Source: Gemmatimonadaceae bacterium (GTDB lineage Bacteria > Gemmatimonadota > Gemmatimonadetes > Gemmatimonadales > Gemmatimonadaceae). From it: DNA of 64,000 bases. The position numbers and the translations under genes are program-made. The notes below the pieces were generated by a model, which had not been told where the DNA came from, ran no database searches, and worked only from the letters and a program-made list of their open reading frames with translations. How positions within the stretch are numbered: the stretch's first letter is position 1; each line of letters opens with the position of its first letter. The DNA is taken from the NCBI GenBank assembly GCA_020852815.1, contig JADZAN010000002.1, positions 124,001-188,000 on the forward strand. The letters run 5' to 3'. Shown piece by piece: positions 19,026 through 26,252 of this stretch.

Positions 19026-21992
19026 ATGTCCTGGTTAGCCTTGCTGGGGGCGGCGTTGCTGCAGGGGCCGGCCACCGTGTTGCAGCCGGCGATGCGCGAC
19101 CCGGCATACGCCCCCGACGGGCGCCTGGCCGTGAGCATCGACGGCGACCTGTGGCTCCAGCGCGCCCCCGGCGAGGGGAGCGCCTGGCGCCGCCTGACGA
19201 GCGGCGAGGCGTGGGATCGCGAACCGACGTGGACCCCGGATGGGCGCTCCATCGTCTTCACCTCCGACCGTGCCGGTGGTCTCGACCTCTGGCGCATCGA
19301 CGTCGGCGACGACGCGCCGGGCGCCGCCGTGCGCCTGACGACGGACGATGCCGACGACATGGAAGCCACGGTCGCCCGCGACGGGACGATCGTTTTCACG
19401 CGCGGTCGCGGGAGCCGCGCGCGGCTCTGGCTGCGCGACCCGGCGGGCGCCGAGCGGCGCGTGACCAAGGGGGAGTCGGCGGAGCGGTGGGGCGCCTTTT
19501 CCCCCGACGGGACGCGACTCGCCTACGTGCAGCTGGCGGAGTCGGCTCGACGCCTGCGCGTGCGCGCACTGGTCGAGTCGGGGCCCGACAGCATCGTTGT
19601 CGGCGATCGCGGCGCGGAGCAGCCCGTCTGGTCGCCTGACGGGGAGCGCCTTGCCTTCTCGGCGGCGTCGCCACGCGGCGGCGTGTATGTGGCGCCGCGC
19701 GACGGGCGGTATGTGAACCTCGTGGCGCTGGTGGAGGGGAGGGCGGCGTGGTCGCCCGATGGCCGCGTGCTGGCGATTGCCGAACGCGAGCAGGATGAGC
19801 AGGGGTACAACGGTGATCCGCGCCGTCTCCCCGATCGCGTGGCCGAGTCGCTGGGCAACGTGTCGCGCCTGCGGTGGGTGGCGGCGCCGGTTGCGCCTGA
19901 CGGTGGCACGACGTCGGCGGCGGCGCCGGTGGTGGCGGCGGGCGAGGCACGCGCCGCGCGGAACGCCGAGATGTTCGATCGCATCTGGTCGCGGCTTGAT
20001 CGCCTGTACTACTCGGCGCCGTCAGCAGCAACTCGGCGGGCGGCCTGGCAGCGGCTGCGCGACCGTTGGCGAGCGCGGGCGCTGGCGGCGGCGAGCGACC
20101 TCGAACTCGAACGCGCCATCCATGCCATGCTGCGCGAACGCCCCCCGTTTCGCGACGAGGCGGTGGGGCGCGCGGCGGTGGCCAGCGCACACCCGGTCGC
20201 CACCGCGGCAGGGCTGGAGATCCTTGCCAAGGGGGGCAACGTGGTCGATGCCGCGGTGGCAACGTCGTTCGCGTTGGGTGTGGTGGAACCGGACGCCAGC
20301 GGCATGGGCGGCTACGGCGAGATGCTCGTCTTTCTCAAGGGGATGGAGAAGCCGGTCCTGTTCGAGTTCATGGCGCGCGTCCCCGAGGAAGGCGGGCTCT
20401 CCAACGCGGCGCTGCTGCAGGATGGGCGCTACCCCTCGGATGGCCCGGTGCTGGCGATGGTCCCGGGAACGGTGGCCGGGATGCACGCGGCGTGGAAGCG
20501 CCTTGGCAGCGGGAAGGTGACGTGGCGCGAGTTGCTGGCGCCGGCGATCCGCGCCGCGCGCGAGGGCTACGTGGTGAGCGACGGCCTGGCCACCACGCTC
20601 TGGCTCGAGCAGTCGCGCTTCCTCAAGTACGAGGGGAGTCGCGCCCTCTTCTTCCGCGATGGCAAACCGTTGGCAGCGGGCGACACGCTGCGCAACCCCG
20701 ACCTCGCCTGGACGCTGGAGCAGGTTGCCGCCGGGGGCGCCGACGGCTTCTATCGGGGCGAAGTGGCGCGTCGCCTGGTGCAGGACCTGCGCGGCAAGGG
20801 AAACGCCGTGCGGCTGACGGACCTCGCGCGCTACTTCGCCCCCGAGCGCGAACCGGTGTCGACCACGTATCGCGGCAACACCATCTTCTCCAGCGCTCCC
20901 CCGGCGTCCGGCGGTACCATCCTCGCCGCGCAGCTCAACAATCTGGAGCGCTTCGCGGCGCCCGCCGCGCTCACCGAGGACGCGGCGTCGCTGCACGCCG
21001 CCATCGCCGCCTGGCAGCTCGCGCCATCGGGTCGCGGACGCATCGCCGACCCATCGCTCTGGCCGGTGAACACGGAGCCGTTCACCAGCAAGGACACGGC
21101 TGCGATCCGCTGGCGCTGCTTCGATCCGGCGCGCGCGGTGACTCCCGCGCTCTTCCGCGGCGACACGCTTTCCTGCGGCGCCGCGCCGGCGCCGGAGGCG
21201 TTAGGCAAGCCGGCCGGCACGCCGCCCGCCAAGCCGTTGGGCACGCCGCAGGACACGTCGTTAGGCACGGCGGTCGACACGCCGTTGGGCACGGCGTCAG
21301 CCCAGCCGGCGGAACCGTCATCGCCCCCGGGGCGCAACGACTGCGCGGAACTGGACCACGCCGAGGGGAGCAGTTGTCGCCCGCAAGGGACGACCGCCTT
21401 CACCGTGGGCGACGCCGAGGGGAATCTCGTGGCGGTGACGCAGACGCTGGGCACATGGGGCGGGAACTTCTACGTCACACCGGGACTGGGCTTCCTCTAC
21501 AACGACAAGCTCACCTCCTATGGGACCGACCCCAACCAGTACGGAGCGCGACTCCCGTATGCGAGACACGGCAGCACGCTCGCCCCCACCATTGCCTTTC
21601 GCGGCAGCGGTGCGGCCAGACGCCCCTGGTTCGCCGTGGGCGCGGCGGGGAACGCCTGGATCAACGCCGCGGTTTATCAGGCGGTGGTCGGGATGGTCGA
21701 TCTCTCACTGGGGCCGCAGCGCGCGCTGGAACAGCCGCGCTTCCTCCCGGGGCAGCGCCTCGGCGCCGCTGGGCGCGAGATGGTGATCGACATCGAGGAT
21801 GGCTTCGCGCCCGACGTCATCGCCACGCTGCGCGGAATGGGCTACCACTTCGACGTGGTGTCGCTCAAGGGCGAGCTGCGCATGGGGTACGGCTCCGCGG
21901 TAATGCTCGATGCGGGGCGCATCCGCGGTGGCGGTGACCCACGCCGCGCCGGCGTGGCCGGCGCGCTCGACGAGACGGGACGCCGGCCCTGA
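19026..21992 (+). CDS. PD40/TolB-like propeller fused to gamma-glutamyltransferase
   Basis: The 988-residue exported protein has two recognisable halves. Residues about 25-290 form a TolB/PD40 propeller with repeats such as EPTWTPDGRSIVFTSDRAGG, WGAFSPDGTRLAYVQ and PVWSPDGERLAF. A helical linker follows (FDRIWSRLDRLYY), recalling the region after the propeller in tricorn-like proteases. Residues about 375-970 form a gamma-glutamyltransferase: EILAKGGNVVDAAVATSFAL, DASGMGGYGEMLVF, GTVAGMHAAWKRLG, the nucleophile region GTTAFTVGDAEGN near 788, and GSTLAPTIAFR. The usual TTH(Y/F)S has no His here. A Pro/Thr-rich repeat inserts at about 721-761. Autocleavage at Thr 788-789 is inferred from family knowledge. 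The function could be glutathione or gamma-glutamyl peptide cleavage. Confidence 0.85.
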   Translation: MSWLALLGAALLQGPATVLQPAMRDPAYAPDGRLAVSIDGDLWLQRAPGEGSAWRRLTSGEAWDREPTWTPDGRSIVFTSDRAGGLDLWRIDVGDDAPGAAVRLTTDDADDMEATVARDGTIVFTRGRGSRARLWLRDPAGAERRVTKGESAERWGAFSPDGTRLAYVQLAESARRLRVRALVESGPDSIVVGDRGAEQPVWSPDGERLAFSAASPRGGVYVAPRDGRYVNLVALVEGRAAWSPDGRVLAIAEREQDEQGYNGDPRRLPDRVAESLGNVSRLRWVAAPVAPDGGTTSAAAPVVAAGEARAARNAEMFDRIWSRLDRLYYSAPSAATRRAAWQRLRDRWRARALAAASDLELERAIHAMLRERPPFRDEAVGRAAVASAHPVATAAGLEILAKGGNVVDAAVATSFALGVVEPDASGMGGYGEMLVFLKGMEKPVLFEFMARVPEEGGLSNAALLQDGRYPSDGPVLAMVPGTVAGMHAAWKRLGSGKVTWRELLAPAIRAAREGYVVSDGLATTLWLEQSRFLKYEGSRALFFRDGKPLAAGDTLRNPDLAWTLEQVAAGGADGFYRGEVARRLVQDLRGKGNAVRLTDLARYFAPEREPVSTTYRGNTIFSSAPPASGGTILAAQLNNLERFAAPAALTEDAASLHAAIAAWQLAPSGRGRIADPSLWPVNTEPFTSKDTAAIRWRCFDPARAVTPALFRGDTLSCGAAPAPEALGKPAGTPPAKPLGTPQDTSLGTAVDTPLGTASAQPAEPSSPPGRNDCAELDHAEGSSCRPQGTTAFTVGDAEGNLVAVTQTLGTWGGNFYVTPGLGFLYNDKLTSYGTDPNQYGARLPYARHGSTLAPTIAFRGSGAARRPWFAVGAAGNAWINAAVYQAVVGMVDLSLGPQRALEQPRFLPGQRLGAAGREMVIDIEDGFAPDVIATLRGMGYHFDVVSLKGELRMGYGSAVMLDAGRIRGGGDPRRAGVAGALDETGRRP

Positions 21993-22003
21993 GGAGCCGG
22001 CGT
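21980..22003 (+). terminator. Hairpin spanning the stop codon of the PD40-GGT gene
   Basis: An 8-bp perfect stem (21980-21987 and 21996-22003) encloses the TGA stop (21990-21992) in its loop. No T-run follows. It may attenuate read-through into msrB. Confidence 0.45.
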
Positions 22004-22051
22004 GGCCGTCAGCTGCACGCCTGGTGAACGATCGACGAGAAGGAGGAGATG

Positions 22052-22567
22052 ATGGACCATCACGACGCGGACGACGGGCGCGCGCGCGGCCACTCGGCAG
22101 CGACCGACTCGGCGGCGGCCGGCGCCACGCCGCCTAACGGCGCGCGCATCGAGAAGAGCGAACGCGAGTGGGAGTCGTGCCTCACCCCCGAACAGTTTCA
22201 CGTCATGCGGGAGAAAGGCACGGAGCGCGCCTTCACCGGGAAGTACTGGAACACCAAGGAGAAGGGGACCTACCACTGCGCTGCCTGTGGGGAGCCGCTC
22301 TTTGCCTCGGAGACCAAGTACGACTCGGGGACCGGCTGGCCCTCGTTCTGGTCCCCCGTGTCGCCCGAGGCGGTGGCGACCGAGACGGATGAGACGCATG
22401 GCATGCGGCGCACCGAGGCGCTGTGCGCCCGCTGCGGGGCCCACCTCGGCCACATCTTCGACGACGGCCCCCGCCCCACCGGGACGCGCTATTGCATGAA
22501 CTCGGTCTCGCTGGATCTCAGGAAGGAGCAGAAGACGAGAGGAGGAGAAGACGAGAAGACGGGATAA
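22052..22567 (+). CDS. msrB: Peptide-methionine (R)-S-oxide reductase
   Basis: The 171-residue enzyme reduces methionine-R-sulfoxide in proteins with thioredoxin electrons. The MsrB fold has two zinc CxxC pairs, [10 protein letters not shown] and [11 protein letters not shown]. The block [11 protein letters not shown] and the catalytic [10 protein letters not shown] (Cys near residue 148) are also present. The N-terminus has about 30 hydrophilic, probably disordered residues. AGGAGG at 22041-22046 favours the second of two adjacent ATGs (22049, 22052). The last 13 codons are made of an AGAAGACG repeat and encode a Lys/Glu/Arg tail not found in typical MsrB, so the repeat has extended the protein. 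It is convergent with rho. Confidence 0.93.
   Translation: MDHHDADDGRARGHSAATDSAAAGATPPNGARIEKSEREWESCLTPEQFHVMREKGTERAFTGKYWNTKEKGTYHCAACGEPLFASETKYDSGTGWPSFWSPVSPEAVATETDETHGMRRTEALCARCGAHLGHIFDDGPRPTGTRYCMNSVSLDLRKEQKTRGGEDEKTG
22530..22561 (+). repeat. AGAAGACG 8-mer tandem repeat at msrB 3' end
   Basis: Four 8-bp units (the second degenerate) run through the last msrB codons up to just before the stop. The same 8-mer follows the stops of rho (22619-22650, reverse orientation) and of the penicillin-binding protein (28498-28525). Confidence 0.9.
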
Positions 22568-22574
22568 GAACAAT

Positions 22575-22604
22575 GGGGGTGCCGCACTCGCGTGCCGCAC
22601 CCCC
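22575..22604. terminator. Bidirectional hairpin between msrB and rho
   Basis: Stem GGGGGTGC/GCACCCCC, one C-C mismatch, then GCAC/GTGC around loop TCGC. It lies midway between the two convergent stops and is flanked by inverted AGAAGACG repeats, which could themselves pair. Confidence 0.75.
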
Positions 22605-22618
22605 CCGTGCTTCTACCT

Positions 22619-22650
22619 CGTCTTCTCGTCTTCTCGTCCTCTCGTCTTCT
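22619..22650 (-). repeat. AGAAGACG 8-mer x4 just downstream of rho stop
   Basis: Four units read on the minus strand begin 3 nt beyond the rho TGA stop (22654-22656). They are oriented with rho, and so inverted relative to the msrB copies. Confidence 0.9.
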
Positions 22651-22653
22651 GGC

Positions 22654-24204
22654 TCAGAGTCCCGCGAGCAACGCGTCGTTGTTCTGCGTGGCCGCGATGC
22701 GCTTGATGAGCCACTCCATTGCGCTCTGCGGCGGCATCTGCTGCAGGCCGCGGCGCAACGTGTAGATCGCGTCGAGCTGCCCTTCCTTGTAGAGCTTCTC
22801 CTCGCGGCGCGTCCCGCTGGCCGCGATGTCGAAGGCCGGGAAGATGCGCTTCTCGGCCAGCGAGCGGTCGAGCTTGATCTCGCAGTTGCCCGTCCCCTTG
22901 AACTCCTCGAAGATCACGTCGTCCATACGCGACCCGGTCTCGACGAGCGCTGTGGCGATGATCGTGAGCGAGCCGCCGCCATCCTTGGGGTGCACCGCGC
23001 GCGCGGAGCCGAAGAAGGCCTTGGGCTTGGCCATCGCACTGGTGTCGAGGCCGCCGGACATCGTGCGACCCGAGCCACGCTCGGCGGTGTTGTGCGCGCG
23101 CGCCATGCGGGTGAGCGAGTCGAGGACGATGACGACGTCCTTCCCCATCTCCACCATGCGGCGCGAATGCTCCAGGACCATCTCGCACACCTCGACGTGA
23201 CGCGGCGCGGGCTGGTCGAACGACGAAGCGATGACTTCCCCCACGCCCCACGATATGGCCTCGCTGACCTCTTCCGGGCGCTCGTCGACCAGGAGGATGA
23301 GGAGGACGGCGTTGGGATGGTTGAGCGCGATCCCCTCGGTGATGGCGTGGAGGAGCATCGTCTTGCCGGCGCGCGCCGGTGCGACGATGAGGGCGCGCTG
23401 CCCGTAGCCGATCGGGGCCACGAGGTCGATGGCGCGGCGCGTGAGTTCGGGACCGCCCTTGGCCGGTCGCCCGGTTTCCAACGTTAGGCGACGCTCGGGA
23501 TACGTGGCCGTGAGCGACCCGAAGTCGGGACGGCGTCCCAGGTCGGCGATCAGGACGTCGTTGAGTTGCGTGATCTCCACCACGACGTGACGCCCGCGAT
23601 TGTCGCGCCCGGTGGTGGCGGCCAGGAGGTCGCCGCGGCGTAGCGTGTATTGCCGAACGAGTTGCGGGGAGATCCACGCATCGCCGTGATCGGCGAGGTA
23701 GCTGTTGGAGGCGCGGCGGATGAAGCCGCCATCCCTCGACGCGTCGAACCAGCCGAGCGTCTCGCTGTCAGCCACGATGGGTTGCTGCGGGAGCGGCTGC
23801 TGCCCGTCGCGCTTGCCTCGGCCGTGGCGCCGACGATTGCGCCGCCCGCGTCCTCCACCGCCGCCAAAGTCGTCGTCGCGGCGCTGGAACTCCTGGCGCG
23901 GGGGGCGTTCGTTGCCGGGTTGCACCTCGCGGGGGTTGGCCCCATCGCCGCCAGGTGCGCTGTTGTCACCGGTGCGGGGTTGGCCGTCACCGGCCCCGGC
24001 ATCATCGCCGGTGATGCCACGAGGCTCGCGCCCCTCGCGCGGCGGTGCCGCGCCCTCGTTCCCTTCCGCCCCTCCTCCCTCGCCGGGACCGCCCTCGGCG
24101 TCACCATCGCGATAGGGATTGGGTTCGGCGTACGGCTCGGCGTTCTGCTGGCGCTTGTTGTACGGTCGCCGGCCGCGACGGAATGGGCGTCGACGTTCGG
24201 TCAT
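22654..24204 (-). CDS. rho: Transcription termination factor Rho with disordered N-terminal insert
   Basis: The 516-residue RNA-dependent ATPase helicase ends transcription. The N-terminal ~115 residues are low-complexity (Gly, Arg, Gln, Asn, Glu; GGGGGRGRRNRRRHGRG), as seen in Rho from several high-GC phyla, where they bind RNA or drive condensates. The cold-shock-like RNA-binding domain (LGWFDASRDGGFIRRASNSY, then SPQLVRQYTLRRGD) follows. The motor has Walker A APARAGKTML (the usual second Pro is Ala), Walker B VVIVLDSLTRMARAHN, Q-loop/R-loop DTSAMAKPKAFFGSAR, and EEFKGTGNCEIKLDR. The start at 24204 gives MTERRRPFRRGRRP. Downstream lie AGAAGACG repeats and a hairpin. Confidence 0.95.
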   Translation of the reverse strand: MTERRRPFRRGRRPYNKRQQNAEPYAEPNPYRDGDAEGGPGEGGGAEGNEGAAPPREGREPRGITGDDAGAGDGQPRTGDNSAPGGDGANPREVQPGNERPPRQEFQRRDDDFGGGGGRGRRNRRRHGRGKRDGQQPLPQQPIVADSETLGWFDASRDGGFIRRASNSYLADHGDAWISPQLVRQYTLRRGDLLAATTGRDNRGRHVVVEITQLNDVLIADLGRRPDFGSLTATYPERRLTLETGRPAKGGPELTRRAIDLVAPIGYGQRALIVAPARAGKTMLLHAITEGIALNHPNAVLLILLVDERPEEVSEAISWGVGEVIASSFDQPAPRHVEVCEMVLEHSRRMVEMGKDVVIVLDSLTRMARAHNTAERGSGRTMSGGLDTSAMAKPKAFFGSARAVHPKDGGGSLTIIATALVETGSRMDDVIFEEFKGTGNCEIKLDRSLAEKRIFPAFDIAASGTRREEKLYKEGQLDAIYTLRRGLQQMPPQSAMEWLIKRIAATQNNDALLAGL

Positions 24205-24803
24205 GCAACGAATTGGTGTGGGTGTGAACACGCGTGCTTGCGGCTGCGCCGCACGGCATCGCAAGAACTGGATGGACCGATATCCTGAACGGATTTCGAA
24301 TGGGGTGCACGATGCGCAAACAGGCGCGCATTGCGCTGGCGGAGCGGGAGTCCGGGCTTTGGAGCTGAGAGGGGCGACTCGTGCGTTTCGTCGCACGGAC
24401 CGCGTTGTCACCGGTCGGCGCGGAATCCTCACGCGATGCCGATGACCACGTTCCCTACGTCGCAATCGCTCCTGGCCACCTTCCCACCCCGAGGGCAGGA
24501 GACTGAAGGGCCAACGCGATGCAGATCCTGAGGCGGAACCGAAGCTTGCCCGCGGATGCTACGAGTATCGCACGGCTCCGCCATTCGCGCAAGCAGCGCT
24601 AGCGCCGTCCCCTCTCGAGAGATCGCGTCGCGCTGCCGCCCGGACCGATAGCCACCGCCACAAATGGTCGTCTGCTCCTCGCCGGAACAACGAAGCGGCG
24701 CACCGAGCCAGCGCGCCGGCGACCATCCACGGAGCTGCCCAGTAGAGACCGTCGGCCACGCCGAAACGCAACACGCCCGGGCGCGTCACGAGGCAGTCGC
24801 CGG
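24205..24803. other. 599-bp region upstream of rho, no gene recognised
   Basis: No frame here looks like a real protein. The stretch from 24205 to about 24560 is less GC-rich than its surroundings and probably holds the rho promoter and a long leader; Rho is often autoregulated through its leader. The part nearer 24800 is the region beyond the 3' end of the orphan kinase-like gene, which also reads leftward. No repeat or strong hairpin was noticed. Confidence 0.5.
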
Positions 24804-25553
24804 TCAGAACTCGGGGGGCGAGGTCGACTGCTCCCCCTCGTGTCCGAGCCCCTTGATCGATCGCGCCACGTCGATCACGCGGCGGCACAACTCCACCATG
24901 CGCCGCACCGACTCGAGGTGCTCGGCGGCGAGTGGCTCCGACTCCAGCAGCTGCATCTCCGCCAGCAGCGCCGCCAGCGGATTGTTCAGGCGATGCTGCA
25001 ATCCGGTCACCAACTCGCCGGCCGCCATCAGGGCGCGGGCGCGCGTGAGCGACGCATGAATGGCCGCGGCGCGCGGCGAGCTCTCGCGTTCACTCCCCCA
25101 CTTCACGATGCGCAGCAATGCTTCGGGGAGTTGGAGTGCCACCTCCGACTCGGCCAGAACCGCGTCGATGCCGAGGCGCCCGGCGTCGGACGCCTGCACG
25201 CTCGAGGGCGACTCCACCACCAGCGCAATCGGCCCCTCGAATCCGCGCGCCCTCAGCTCGTTCGCCAAGGCGATCGCCACGCCATAGAGACGCCCCGCGG
25301 AGAGGATCAAGCAGTCGGCGTCGGGGACGGTACGCACCAGCGCGGTATCGGCGGCCTCGACGAGCGCCGTGGGAAGGAGCGCGGCCACCGTCCCCTGCAG
25401 GGCGATCGCTGCCTGCACTTCGGTCGCGATGCACACCAGGCGCAGGGGACGCTCGACTTCCCCAGGCGGCGTGACGGTCCCCGTTCTGCGAGCGCCGGAC
25501 CGGGGCGCCAACGACGGCTTGGAGGCGCTTCCTCCGTCGCCCGGGGTCAACAT
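24804..25553 (-). CDS. Orphan receiver-like/DHp histidine-kinase-like protein lacking an ATPase domain
   Basis: The 249-residue protein has a proline-rich N-terminus and a degenerate receiver-like alpha/beta domain (PLRLVCIATEVQAAIAL to DAVLAESEVALQLPEALL). A dimerisation/phosphoacceptor helix pair contains ELVTGLQHRLNNPLAALLAE, the H-box of HisKA kinases with a His followed by LNNPLA. The chain ends shortly after the second helix, with no N-, G- or F-box, so it cannot phosphorylate itself. It may be a phosphotransfer partner or a scaffold for another kinase. The start at 25553 is divergent from the TPR-like gene, 33 bp away. Confidence 0.7.
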   Translation of the reverse strand: MLTPGDGGSASKPSLAPRSGARRTGTVTPPGEVERPLRLVCIATEVQAAIALQGTVAALLPTALVEAADTALVRTVPDADCLILSAGRLYGVAIALANELRARGFEGPIALVVESPSSVQASDAGRLGIDAVLAESEVALQLPEALLRIVKWGSERESSPRAAAIHASLTRARALMAAGELVTGLQHRLNNPLAALLAEMQLLESEPLAAEHLESVRRMVELCRRVIDVARSIKGLGHEGEQSTSPPEF

Positions 25554-25586
25554 GCGCGTGCCGTCCTCCCGGCGTAGCTTTCGACC

Positions 25587-26180
25587 ATGAACGCTCCCAC
25601 CTCCGGATTCGCCGCCGAACTGGCGGCGCTGGTGGCCGACTATCGCGCCCACCACAACATCGCACACCTGAAGCAGCACCTGCAATCGCTGGCTCGTCAG
25701 GCAACGCCCGATGCCGTGATCATTGCGGCTGAGCCGTATCGCGATGAACCGGAGATCGTCGCGCCGCTGTACGAGGCAGTCGTCGAGGTGCAGCCGGAGA
25801 ACGCGCGCGCCCTCGTCATGCTGGCCAATGCCTACTGGCTTCTCGGGCTCGGGCCGGATGTCGTGTCGGAACTGGCCAACCGCGCCATTGCCGCCGACCC
25901 ATCCCACCGCGGGGGGTGGCACCTGTGGGCGCTGGCCGAGTCGGACCCACGGCAGCGCGTAGGGCGCTGGCAGCAGGTGGTGTCGCGCTTTCCCGGCGAC
26001 GATCTCGCCCTCGCCAACGTGGCCGACAACGCGGCGGGGGTGGCCGGCAACGAGCAGGATTACGAGATGCTCGACCTCGCGGTCGCCTGCTACGAATCGT
26101 TGCTGGAGCGGGCCACCGAGCCGGCGCAGCAGCAGGCGCTCGACACGGCGCTCAAGGCGCTGCGGGGGTGGAAGTTCTAG
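25587..26180 (+). CDS. TPR-like helical repeat protein
   Basis: The 197-residue soluble protein is built of helical pairs resembling tetratricopeptide repeats: APLYEAVVEVQPENARALVM, LANAYWLLGLGPDVVSELA, NRAIAADPSHRGGWHLWAL and LDLAVACYESLLERA. There is no signal peptide or catalytic motif. Such proteins usually scaffold complexes. It is divergent from the orphan kinase-like gene and 72 bp upstream of the penicillin-binding protein, so a shared transcript with the latter is possible. The exact role cannot be stated. Confidence 0.75.
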   Translation: MNAPTSGFAAELAALVADYRAHHNIAHLKQHLQSLARQATPDAVIIAAEPYRDEPEIVAPLYEAVVEVQPENARALVMLANAYWLLGLGPDVVSELANRAIAADPSHRGGWHLWALAESDPRQRVGRWQQVVSRFPGDDLALANVADNAAGVAGNEQDYEMLDLAVACYESLLERATEPAQQQALDTALKALRGWKF

Positions 26181-26252
26181 GGACGACCGGAGAAACCTTC
26201 GGGGTGGGGAGACGTATCTAACCGAGCAGCCCCATCGCTCCCCCACGAAACC

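Noticed and set aside
24559-24888. 109-codon leftward frame as a remnant gene
   Set aside because: It contains a short hydrophobic stretch but no recognisable motif and overlaps the 3' end of the orphan kinase-like gene.
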